The notes below the pieces were generated by a model that did no database searches, was not told the origin of the DNA, and saw only the letters and a program-made list of their open reading frames with translations. A program made the translations under genes and the position numbers. Shown here piece by piece: positions 27,201 through 34,201 of a stretch of 58,346 bases of DNA. Source of the stretch: Bradyrhizobium valentinum (GTDB taxonomy: Bacteria > Pseudomonadota > Alphaproteobacteria > Rhizobiales > Xanthobacteraceae); the NCBI RefSeq assembly GCF_001440405.1, contig NZ_LLXX01000148.1, positions 1 through 58,346 on the forward strand. The letters run 5' to 3'. Each line of letters opens with the position of its first letter. The stretch's first letter is position 1.

Positions 27201-27510
27201 GCTCGAACGGCGCGGCATGAAGGTGCTGACCGCGACGACGGGCCGTGAGGCCATTGCGCTGGTCGAGTCGAATCCAAACATCGCAATCGTGCTGATGGAT
27301 ATCATGATGCCGCAGATGGACGGATATCAGACCATCGGCGTTATCCGGCAAAACCCCTCGTTCGGCCGCCTGCCGATCATCGCGCTGACCGCCAAGGCGA
27401 TGAAGGGCGACCGCGAGAAATGCCTCGAAGCCGGCGCGTCGGACTATCTCGCCAAGCCCGTCAATACCGAGCAGTTGCTGCTCGCCATTCGAATGTGGCT
27501 CCACCGCTGA
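21226..27510 (+). CDS. poly-HAMP hybrid histidine kinase, 2094 aa
   Basis: A very large soluble kinase with no membrane segment. Residues 30-170 hold two diverged HAMP-like units. Residues 174-1184 are eleven 92-residue repeats, each starting EVTRVAREVGTEGKLGGQA and containing GTWKDLTDNVN and GDLSKKITV. A GAF-like domain follows (about 1205-1345), a coiled coil (about 1360-1420), HisKA with the phospho-accepting histidine at about 1432 (MSHELRTPLNS), an ATPase with DTGIGIP and YGGTGLGLAISRELA, and three receiver domains (about 1706-1825, 1828-1945, 1978-2094) with aspartates in SLDVFLPDM, VLDLRLPDM and LMDIMMPQMDGY. The plan is like fungal group III (Nik1/Os-1) kinases, which sense osmotic or envelope stress through HAMP arrays. 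AAGGA precedes the ATG. It may act with the next two sensors. Confidence 0.93.
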   Translation: MSDLSPGASPSARRAAKSKPPTTNGTSDPMQDLLHALQAMRAGDFSVRMTGDHLGIEGKIADTFNEIVAANQRMAQQLEHVGQVVGREGKTRQRVKFDLSSGSWADMEGSVNTLIDDLLWPTREVTRAVAAVAQGDLLQTVKLDVDGRPLGGEFLQSANIVNTMIKQLSVFTSEVTRVAREVGTEGKLGGQAQVPEVTGVWKDLTESVNSMANNLTGQVRNIAEVTIAVANGDLSKKITVDVRGEILQLKEAINTMVDQLRSFASEVTRVAREVGTDGKLGGQAIVPGVAGTWKDLTDSVNAMCGNLTAQVRNIANVTTAVARGDLSRKITVDVRGEILELKDTINTMVDQLNSFASEVTRVAREVGTEGKLGGQAQVPGVAGTWKDLTDNVNFMASNLTAQVRNIADVATAIAGGDLSKKITVNVSGEILQLKETLNTMVDQLNAFAGEVTRVAREVGTEGRLGGQANVLGVAGTWKDLTESVNSMASNLTAQVRNIAEVTTAVANGDLSKKITVDVRGEILELKDTINTMVDQLNAFAGEVTRVAREVGTEGKLGGQANVRGVAGTWKDLTDNVNSMAGNLTAQVRNIAEVATAVAKGDLSKKITVNVSGEILQLKETLNTMVDQLNAFASEVTRVAREVGTDGKLGGQAQVTGVAGTWKDLTDSVNSMAGNLTAQVRNIAEVATAIAGGDLSRKITVDVRGEILQLKETLNTMVDQLNRFAGEVTRVAREVGTEGRLGGQANVPGVAGTWKDLTDNVNSMAGNLTGQVRNIAEVTTAVAKGDLSKKITVDVKGEILELKNTVNTMVDQLNAFASEVTRVAREVGTEGKLGGQAQVPEVAGTWKDLTDNVNFMASNLTAQVRNIAEVATAIAGGDLSKKITVDVRGEILLLKDTLNTMVEQLRSFAAEVTRVAREVGTEGRLGGQAVVPGVGGTWKDLTDNVNLLAANLTTQVRNIAEVTTAVARGDLSRKITVDVKGEILELKNTINTMVDQLNAFAGEVTRVAREVGTEGKLGGQAQVPGVAGTWKDLTDTVNFMAANLTEQVRGIVKVVTAVADGDLKQNLTVKSKGEVAALADTINNMTETLATFADQVTSVAREVGVEGRLGGQANVPGAAGTWKDLTGNVNLLAANLTSQVRAIAEVATAVTKGDLTRSIQVDARGEVAELKDNINTMIGNLRLTTQVNTEQDWLKTNLARFTNMLQGQRELSTVGRLLLTELAPLVNAHMGVIYQVENAESPQLRLLSSYAGDRANPHPQVVQFGEGLVGQCAMDKRQRLVSDIPDHTAPINSGLLRAIPRNIVVLPVLFENQVKAVIELSSIASFTTSQMTFLEQLTDSIGIVLNSIEATMQTEGLLKQSQQLAGELQTQQKELQQTNDQLEQKAQQLAERNVEVERKNQEIEQARRALEEKATELSLTSKYKSEFLANMSHELRTPLNSILILGQQLTENPEGNLSAKQVEFARTIHGAGTDLLNLISDILDLSKIESGTVTVDAEEILTSSLLETVGRPFKHEAENRHLSFNINVDETLPRSIVTDSKRLQQVLKNLLSNAFKFTAEGGVKLNVSAAVGGWSAEHPILNHAPAVVAFEVTDTGIGIPLEKQKLIFEAFQQADAGTSRKYGGTGLGLAISRELASLLGGEIHLRSAPGKGSTFVLYLPLHYSGPTVAPRSPASSAFTPAPALQATQERAVEQLPDDRLDLSPGDTILLIVEDDPHYARVLIDLARDKGFRVLVASRGAEALELAKQFQPTAVSLDVFLPDMLGWTVLSQLKHNPLTRHIPVQIITLDEDRQHALARGAFSFVNKPTTTEGVSAALSQIKEYAKPRRKRLLIVEDNAAEQMSITELLGHDDIEILTADTGAGALSTLRNQPCDCVVLDLRLPDMSGFEVLDRLRNDESLSNVPVVVFTGRELSAEEDAELHTMARSIVVKGVESPERLLDETSLFLHRVITELPVEKQRMLEKLNSSDEDLIGKTALLVDDDARNIFALSSVLERRGMKVLTATTGREAIALVESNPNIAIVLMDIMMPQMDGYQTIGVIRQNPSFGRLPIIALTAKAMKGDREKCLEAGASDYLAKPVNTEQLLLAIRMWLHR
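21745..24780 (+). repeat. eleven tandem 276-base HAMP-coding repeats
   Basis: Units start at 21745 and recur every 276 bases (for example 22021, 22297). DNA identity between units is high, so copy number may vary by recombination and short-read assembly across it could be wrong. Units 1-9 are most alike; units 10 and 11 are diverged (for example GDLKQNLTV, GDLTRSIQV). Confidence 0.9.
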
Positions 27511-27522
27511 TCGGCGTAACAG

Positions 27523-29019
27523 ATGATGGATCAGGACAAGGTAAACATTCTTCTGGTGGACGATCAGCCGGCGAAGCTGCTCGCCTACGAAGTCATACTG
27601 AAAGAACTCGGCGAGAATCTGGTCAAGGCTTCGTCCGGACGCGAAGCGCTCGAGTTCCTGCTCAAGAACGATGTCGCCATCATCCTGGTCGACGTCTGCA
27701 TGCCTGAGCTGGATGGGTTCGAACTCGCCGCCATGATCCGCGAACATCCCCGCTTTCAGAAGACGGCGATGATATTCATCTCCGCGATACAGGTCAGCGA
27801 CATCGACCGGCTGCGCGGCTACGAAATGGGCGCGGTCGACTACGTCCCGGTTCCGGTCGTGCCGGAGGTGTTGCGCGCCAAGATCAAGGTATTCGCCGAG
27901 CTCTATCGCAAGACCCGCCAACTCGAACGGCTCAATGCCGAACTCGAAGACCGCGTGCGCGCCCGCACCGCGGAGCTTGAGGAATCGCATGCGCGACTGC
28001 TGGAGAGCGAGCAGCGCCGCAGCCTTGCGATCGCCGCGGGCAAGATGGGATCGTGGGATTGGGACTGGATCAATGGCGACTGGATGTGGGACGAAGGTCA
28101 ATTCCAGATTTTCGGGCTCGACCCAAAGACTTTCGCCGTGACCCCATCGAACGTCCAGATGTTCCTGCATCCTGATGATACCGAAGAACTGCGCAAGGCG
28201 GTCACCCAGTTCACAAAGGGCGCCAAATCGTACGAGGCGGAGTTCCGGATCATCCGTCCCGACGGCGAGGTGCGCTGGTGCGTCGGCACGGCGGCCGCCA
28301 CCCTCGACAAGGGCGGCCGGGTCATTCGCGTCAGCGGCGTCACCGTTGACATCACCGAGCGCAAGCAGGCCGAAGAGCGTCAAACCCTGCTGGCGCGGGA
28401 AGTCGATCACCGCGCCAAGAATGCCCTGGCCCTCGCGCAATCCATCGTCCGGCTGACGCGCGGCGAGAACGTGAAGACCTACATCCGTTCGGTTGAAGGA
28501 CGGATCAATGCGCTGGCGCGCGTGCACACCGTGCTTTCGCTGTCGAGCTGGCAAGGCGCCGAAATAAGGAAATTGATTGAAGAGGAGCTGGCGCCCTATT
28601 CCACCGGCGACCAGATCGACCTCTCCGGTCCGGAGGTCCAACTCGAACCGGCGACGGCTCAGACCGTTGCGCTGGCGCTGCACGAACTCGTCACCAATTC
28701 GGCGAAGTACGGCGCCCTGTCGGCGCTGTCGGGCCGGCTGTCGGTGAGTTGGGAAAACCCGGCGGGCGTTCTCAAGATCATCTGGGTGGAGACCGGCGGC
28801 CCACCGGTCGAGAAGCCGGTATCGCGAGGATTCGGCACCAGAAGCGTGATTGCGAGCATCGAGTCGCAGCTCGGGGGCCACGCGGAATTCGATTGGCGCC
28901 CGGAAGGCCTGGTTTGCCGTCTGTTGGTCCCCTTGTCGCGACAGCAGTTTGCCGCTGATCCGGTTGCGCTCCGCGATGTCGTCGTCGAGGGCAATGGCCT
29001 GCGACGCGCCGAGTTGTAA
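27523..29019 (+). CDS. REC-PAS-HWE family hybrid sensor histidine kinase
   Basis: The 498-residue protein starts with a receiver domain (KVNILLVDDQPAKLLAYEVI; phospho-acceptor Asp in IILVDVCMPELDGFE), followed by a coiled coil (residues 125-165), a PAS domain (MGSWDWDWINGDWMWDEGQF to VDITERKQAE), and a C-terminal HWE kinase core: histidine in LLAREVDHRAKNALALAQ, N-box ALHELVTNSAKYGALS and the W-x-E of IIWVETGGPP. HWE kinases of this type often feed rhizobial stress or light responses. It starts 12 bases after the poly-HAMP kinase, so the two are probably one operon. Either of two adjacent ATGs could be used. Confidence 0.92.
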   Translation: MMDQDKVNILLVDDQPAKLLAYEVILKELGENLVKASSGREALEFLLKNDVAIILVDVCMPELDGFELAAMIREHPRFQKTAMIFISAIQVSDIDRLRGYEMGAVDYVPVPVVPEVLRAKIKVFAELYRKTRQLERLNAELEDRVRARTAELEESHARLLESEQRRSLAIAAGKMGSWDWDWINGDWMWDEGQFQIFGLDPKTFAVTPSNVQMFLHPDDTEELRKAVTQFTKGAKSYEAEFRIIRPDGEVRWCVGTAAATLDKGGRVIRVSGVTVDITERKQAEERQTLLAREVDHRAKNALALAQSIVRLTRGENVKTYIRSVEGRINALARVHTVLSLSSWQGAEIRKLIEEELAPYSTGDQIDLSGPEVQLEPATAQTVALALHELVTNSAKYGALSALSGRLSVSWENPAGVLKIIWVETGGPPVEKPVSRGFGTRSVIASIESQLGGHAEFDWRPEGLVCRLLVPLSRQQFAADPVALRDVVVEGNGLRRAEL

Positions 29020-29286
29020 CTTGGCGCTTGATGGGTCGGCAGCAATGAAGGCCGTTGCACGATCCCGGAGAACCTATCGTGCCGCCGCCTGTGGAGTTTC
29101 TATCAGGCATCGTCCGGTATTATGTAGCCTTGGGTTGATTCCTTCCGAGGCGTCGCTAGCGTAGCCTCGGGGGGTGCGATCGGCCCCCGGGTATCGGCTG
29201 GATATCCGGCCGCGTCGGATGCGTTGTTTTCGCGCGTTTAGAGCTTCTGCCATGGCGCGTTCGCTGCCAGTTTGCCGGAGACGACA

Positions 29287-32067
29287 ATGGGTGACGAGCG
29301 CAACGTCTTTCTTTCGACCGTGCCGGCGACCCGCGACGATCGCGTGGCAGCGCTGGTTGTGGTCGCCGTCTCGGCGGTGCTATTTGCATGCGTCCTCCCG
29401 TTTGCCACAGTGCCGCTCCCTGCGATTCCGGCGTTCATTGCGAGCTATCAATCCGCGCTCGCCATCAACGACCTGATCACGGCCATCCTGCTGTTTTCGC
29501 AATTTGCGTTGTTGCGGTCGCGGGCCTTGTTGTTGCTCGCAAGCGGTTACTTGTTCACTGCGGCCGCGGCGATCATCCATGCCTTGACCTTTCCGGGCCT
29601 GTTTGCTCCGGCCGGGTTCTTCAATTCCGGGCCGCAAACGACGGCCTGGCTCTACCAGATCTGGCATACCGGATTTCCGCTTCTCGCGATCGGCTACGCC
29701 GTGCTCAAGGACAAGGATGGCGGCCCCAAAATCAGGGGATCGGTCGGCCGGGCGCTGTTTGGAAGCATCGTCGCCGTCGGCGTTACGCTGTCGGTCGCAA
29801 CCTGGATCGTGACCGTCAGGCACGACATTCTGCCGACGCTGCTGAGCGGCGAGGAAGGGCGCTTCACGCCCATCCTGATCGGCATCCTGTCGACCGAGCT
29901 ATTGCTCAGCTTCGCCGCGCTGCTGATCCTGTGGCTCCGGCGGCCGCACTCGGTGCTCGACATCTGGCTCATGGTCGTGATGTGCGCCTGGCTGTGCGAC
30001 ATCGCGCTGTCGGGAGTCGTCAACGCGGCCAGGTTCGATCTCGGCTTCTACGCCGGTCGACTATACGGGCTATGTGCTGCCAGTTTCGTGCTGGCGGCGC
30101 TTCTGGTCGATAATATGGGCCTCCAGGCCAAGCTGGCCCGCCTGCTAGGATCGTTGCGTCTGCAAGCGGCCTCTGAAAGAGACCTTCGCACTGAACGCGA
30201 CAGCCTTTTCAGTGCCGTCGTGGAATCGTCCAGCGATGCTATCATCACCATATTGCTTGACGGCACCATCACCGGCTGGAACGGAGCCGCGGAGCGCCTG
30301 TTCGGCTTTACGGCCGCGGAGGCGATCGGCAGGCAGATCGGCATCATCGTCCCGCCGGACCGGCGCGAAGAGGTGCGCGATATCATCGAGCGGATCAGCC
30401 GGGGCGAGCTGATTGCACACTACGAGACTTCACGCATGCGCAAGGATGGCGGCGCCGTCGATGTTTCGCTGAGCATCTCCCCGATCCGCATGGTCTCAGG
30501 CGAGATCGTCGGCATCTCCAAAGCCGCGCGCGACATCACCGAAAGCAAGCGGACGCAGCAAGCGCTCAGCCAGGAAATCGAAGAGCGGCGGCGCATATTC
30601 GATTCCTCGAACGACCTCATCTTCGTCACCGACAGCGCGGGGAATTTCATCCAGGTCAGCCCGAGCGTCACCGCGATCCTCGGCTATGAGCCCGCCGAAA
30701 TGGTCGGACGCAGTGCGATTGAATTCATCCACCCCGACGATCTCGAACACACCCGCAAGGAGATGCGGGCGGGGCGACGCGGACAAAGCAAGCGCAATTT
30801 CGAGACGCGCTATATCAACAAGGAGGGCCAATCCGTCACGCTGAACTGGACCGGGACCTGGTCCGAGCCGGTCCGCCGCCACTTCTTCATCGGCCGGGAC
30901 CTGACCGAAAAGCAGGCCGCGGAAGCCCAGTTGCGGCACGTCCAGAAGATGGACGCGGTCGGCCAACTGACCGGCGGGGTGGCGCACGATTTCAACAACA
31001 TCCTGACCGTGATCACCGGCACCATCGGCATTCTGGAAGAAGCCGTCGCCGGCGAGCCCCAGCTCGCGGCCATCGCCAAGCTGATCGACGAAGCCGCCGA
31101 ACGTGGCGCCAACCTGACCAGGCATCTCCTCGCCTTCGCGCGCAAGCAGCCGCTGCAGCCGCTCGAGGTCGACGTCAATGCACTGGTGCTCGAGGCCGCC
31201 AAGCTGCTGCACCCGACGCTCGGCGAGCACATCGAAATCACGCCGCTATTGGCCGAGGATGCATGGACCGCGCTGGTCGACCCGAGCCAGCTCACGACTG
31301 CGGTCCTCAATCTGGCAATCAACGCGCGCGACGCGATGCCCGGTGGCGGCAAGCTCGCGTTCGAGACCAGCAACGTCTATCTCGATGAAACCTACGCCGG
31401 CATGCACAGCGAGGTCGCACCCGGCAATTATGTGATGATCGCGGTCAGCGACACCGGCTCCGGAATTCCGCCCGCGCTGCTCGAACGGGTGTTCGAACCC
31501 TTCTTCACGACCAAGGAAGTCGGCAAGGGCACCGGCCTCGGCCTCAGCATGGTGTTCGGCTTCGTCAAGCAGTCGGGCGGACACATCAAGATCTACAGCG
31601 AGCAAGGCCACGGCACTTCGGTCAAGATCTACCTGCCGCGGGCAACGGGATTGAACCAGACCGCCGCGGAAGCGCTGGTCGCGGCTGATATCGAGGGCGG
31701 CAATGAGATCGTGCTCGTCGTCGAAGACGATTCGCTGGTGCGCCGCTATGTGATGACCCAGATCGAAAGCCTGGGCTACACTACGCTCGAGGCGGCCAAC
31801 GCTTCCGATGCCTTGCGCATCATCGACGATGTCCCGAACGTCGACCTGCTGTTCACCGACGTGATCATGCCCGGCAACATGAACGGCCGCCAGCTCGTCG
31901 ACGAGGCGCTGAAGCGGCGGCCGGGCCTCAAGACGCTGTTCACCTCGGGCTATACCGAAAACGCCATCGTCCATCACGGCCGGCTGGATTCCGGCGTGCT
32001 GCTGCTGGCAAAGCCCTATCGCAAATCCGAGCTTGCAAGGATGATCCGGCTGGCGCTTGGCAGTTGA
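29287..32067 (+). CDS. membrane hybrid histidine kinase (MASE4-like, PAS-PAS-HisKA-ATPase-REC)
   Basis: The 926-residue protein opens with about eight membrane segments (residues 15-290) that look like a MASE4 sensor domain. Two PAS domains follow (SSSDAIITILLDGTITGWNG and SSNDLIFVTDSAGNFIQVSP). The kinase core has histidine in LTGGVAHDFNNILTVITG, N-box LNLAINARDAMP and GKGTGLGLSMVFGFVKQSGG, and the C-terminal receiver has an aspartate in LLFTDVIMPGNMNG. GGAGACGACA precedes the ATG at 29287, which is preferred to a TTG 15 bases upstream. It is the third sensor of a tandem set. Confidence 0.92.
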   Translation: MGDERNVFLSTVPATRDDRVAALVVVAVSAVLFACVLPFATVPLPAIPAFIASYQSALAINDLITAILLFSQFALLRSRALLLLASGYLFTAAAAIIHALTFPGLFAPAGFFNSGPQTTAWLYQIWHTGFPLLAIGYAVLKDKDGGPKIRGSVGRALFGSIVAVGVTLSVATWIVTVRHDILPTLLSGEEGRFTPILIGILSTELLLSFAALLILWLRRPHSVLDIWLMVVMCAWLCDIALSGVVNAARFDLGFYAGRLYGLCAASFVLAALLVDNMGLQAKLARLLGSLRLQAASERDLRTERDSLFSAVVESSSDAIITILLDGTITGWNGAAERLFGFTAAEAIGRQIGIIVPPDRREEVRDIIERISRGELIAHYETSRMRKDGGAVDVSLSISPIRMVSGEIVGISKAARDITESKRTQQALSQEIEERRRIFDSSNDLIFVTDSAGNFIQVSPSVTAILGYEPAEMVGRSAIEFIHPDDLEHTRKEMRAGRRGQSKRNFETRYINKEGQSVTLNWTGTWSEPVRRHFFIGRDLTEKQAAEAQLRHVQKMDAVGQLTGGVAHDFNNILTVITGTIGILEEAVAGEPQLAAIAKLIDEAAERGANLTRHLLAFARKQPLQPLEVDVNALVLEAAKLLHPTLGEHIEITPLLAEDAWTALVDPSQLTTAVLNLAINARDAMPGGGKLAFETSNVYLDETYAGMHSEVAPGNYVMIAVSDTGSGIPPALLERVFEPFFTTKEVGKGTGLGLSMVFGFVKQSGGHIKIYSEQGHGTSVKIYLPRATGLNQTAAEALVAADIEGGNEIVLVVEDDSLVRRYVMTQIESLGYTTLEAANASDALRIIDDVPNVDLLFTDVIMPGNMNGRQLVDEALKRRPGLKTLFTSGYTENAIVHHGRLDSGVLLLAKPYRKSELARMIRLALGS

Positions 32068-33133
32068 AGCATCCTCCGCGGCTGCTATACCGGTTAACGA
32101 CGGCTTAGGCTGGTTGCGGCCCAAACGGATCGGCTCCTTGAGAAATCTCCTCACCGATATATCCGGCGTCAGCGTCGGCCATGCCGACGATGCGGCGCTC
32201 GCCTCCGGCGTCACCGCGATCCTTTTCGATTCTCCTGCAGTGGCGTCGATCGACGTGCGCGGCGGCGGCCCCGGCACCCGTGAGGACGCCCTGCTCAAGC
32301 CCGAAAGCACCGTCGAGGCGATCGACGGCATCGCGCTTTCCGGCGGCTCGGCGCTCGGACTGGACGCCGCCGGCGGCGTGCAGGCCTGGCTCGCCGAACA
32401 GGGTCGCGGCTTCCGGGTGCGCGAAGCCGTCATCCCGATCGTTCCGGGCGCCATCTGCTTCGATCTGCTCAACGGCGGCAACAAGGCTTGGGGACGCTTC
32501 CCGCCCTACCGCGATCTCGGCTACGCCGCGGCGAATGCGGCCGCTGCCGATTTCGCGCTTGGCAGCGTCGGCGCCGGCCTCGGCGCGACAACAGCCAATT
32601 TCAAGGGTGGCCTCGGCTCCGCTTCGGCGCAGACCGAAGGCGGCGTCACGGTCGGCGCGCTCGCAGTGGTCAACGCGGTGGGCAGCGTGACGGTCGGCGA
32701 CGGCCCGTGGTTCTGGGCGGCGCCGTTCGAGAACGGCAATGAGTTTGGCGGGCGCGGACTGCCGCCTTCGTTCACGCCGGACATGCTGCGGGCGCGGCTG
32801 AAGGGCGGCCCGGCTGCGACGCCTTCGGAGAACACCACACTGGTGGTCGTCGTCACGGATGCGGTGCTGACGAAAGCGCAGGCCAGGCGGCTCGCGATGA
32901 TCGCGCACACCGGCATGGCGCGCGCCATCTACCCCGTACATGCGCCGCTGGATGGCGACGTGGTGTTTGCCGCCGCGACCGGCAAGAAGCCGATCGATCC
33001 GCTGTTCGGTCTCACCGAACTCGGGATGGTCGCCGCCAACACGGTCGCGCGCGCGATTGCGCGCGGCGTTTACAGTGCGACCGCGCTACCCTTTCTGGGT
33101 GCGCTGCCGGCGTGGGGCGATCGCTTCGGTTAG
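32057..33133 (+). CDS. P1 family peptidase (DmpA/L-aminopeptidase-like)
   Basis: The 358-residue protein has the P1/DmpA pattern: RNLLTDISGVSVGHADDAA, VDVRGGGPGTRE region, ALSGGSALGLDAAGGVQAWL, FDLLNGGNKAW, and the autocleavage site SENTTLVVVVTDA, in which the threonine or serine becomes the new N-terminal nucleophile. Relatives are beta-aminopeptidases and nylon-oligomer hydrolases; the substrate here is unknown. The given start is a TTG overlapping the kinase gene by 11 bases. A later TTG at 32138 before RNLLTD would match many relatives, so the N-terminus is uncertain. Confidence 0.85.
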   Translation: MAVEASSAAAIPVNDGLGWLRPKRIGSLRNLLTDISGVSVGHADDAALASGVTAILFDSPAVASIDVRGGGPGTREDALLKPESTVEAIDGIALSGGSALGLDAAGGVQAWLAEQGRGFRVREAVIPIVPGAICFDLLNGGNKAWGRFPPYRDLGYAAANAAAADFALGSVGAGLGATTANFKGGLGSASAQTEGGVTVGALAVVNAVGSVTVGDGPWFWAAPFENGNEFGGRGLPPSFTPDMLRARLKGGPAATPSENTTLVVVVTDAVLTKAQARRLAMIAHTGMARAIYPVHAPLDGDVVFAAATGKKPIDPLFGLTELGMVAANTVARAIARGVYSATALPFLGALPAWGDRFG

Positions 33134-33168
33134 GTCGCAATCCGAAGGGATCTCGCCGGGTCTCGTGC

Positions 33169-33921
33169 TCAGGCGCTGAGCGAAAGCGATGCGGTGGCGC
33201 CTGATGAAATTGCCTGGGCCTGACGCTGGATCATCTGCTCGATGAAATTGTAGGACGATGTCGCTGATCTCGACGAGCTTCCGCTCGCGGCCGACGTCAT
33301 CGTTACCTTCGATCCGTCCGCATAGGTCAGCGAGGTGGTTACGGAGCCGTCGCTGTTGCTGACCGTCGTCGTCATCGCGCCCTGGCGCATCTGCGAGCGC
33401 GGATCGAAATTGGATGCGTCGGAATCGTTCGCTTCGTCCGGACGGCGTTGATGCTCCTTCTCGGGCCTCAGCGCCGATGCCAGCTCCTTGATGCTGACCG
33501 AGCCGTCGCCATCCTGGTCGAGCTTGCCGAATACACTGTCGGCTTGCGCAAGGTTGGTGCCGCCGGCGCCAAGCGCCTCTTCGAATTCCGCCTTGCTGAT
33601 CTTGCCGTCGCCGTCGCCATCGATCTGCCCGAACAGGTCTTTCAGTGCGGCGTGGCGGCTCTTGGACGCCGATGTCGATCCCGCCGAAGACTGGCTTTGC
33701 GCGTCGAGCAGCGCGCTCATGGTTTCCGGCGATATCGGCGAGCCCCCGCTGCCGCCCGAGCCAGTTCCGGAACCGACCGCAGCCGACGCATTCGAGGACA
33801 TGAAGGCGAACGGGCTTGCCGCGTTCTGGCTGACGCCGGTGGACGGCGCTGATGATTTCGACGACGCAAGCGCCTTGAGGGCATCGATCGCCGATGACGC
33901 GGCGCCCAAAGCAAAGAACAT
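33169..33921 (-). CDS. EF-hand calcium-binding protein, 250 aa
   Basis: The product begins MFFALGAASSAIDALKALAS and has two adjacent EF-hands: DGDGDGKISKAEFEE and DQDGDGSVSIKEL, each with the D-x-D-x-D-G spacing of a calcium loop, preceded by a serine- and glycine-rich linker. The C-terminal part contains SDGSVTTSLTYADGSKVTM and ends in a serine/alanine-rich tail. There is no clear signal peptide. GGAGTTCCGCC precedes the ATG at 33921. It is convergent with the P1 peptidase gene. EF-hand proteins of this sort are frequent in rhizobia; the partner is unknown. Confidence 0.85.
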   Translation of the reverse strand: MFFALGAASSAIDALKALASSKSSAPSTGVSQNAASPFAFMSSNASAAVGSGTGSGGSGGSPISPETMSALLDAQSQSSAGSTSASKSRHAALKDLFGQIDGDGDGKISKAEFEEALGAGGTNLAQADSVFGKLDQDGDGSVSIKELASALRPEKEHQRRPDEANDSDASNFDPRSQMRQGAMTTTVSNSDGSVTTSLTYADGSKVTMTSAASGSSSRSATSSYNFIEQMIQRQAQAISSGATASLSLSA

Positions 33922-34201
33922 GGCGGAACTCCAACAACGCCGCGGAGGGATGGCGGCCGACAAACTCCTGCGCATTCCTCAGCAAGCGCCGTGCCATCGA
34001 GAAAAACCCAATAAAACCGGGCTTTCCCGCATCGCTTCCGGTCCGCTCAGCACGGCAATAGATGCCCGCCGCGGCAGATTTTGCCTTGCTGGCTGGTGGC
34101 GGCTCGAACTGGGAAACCAGATATTCTCGGGGAGACATGCGGCGAACCTTGTTGGTTCGCTGGGGGTGGGTAGGCAAACCACCTAGGCCAGCGTCAAGCG
34201 G

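Noticed and set aside
27190..28881. A 563-codon minus-strand open frame
   Set aside because: Antisense to two sensor kinases with complete domains; no similarity of its own.
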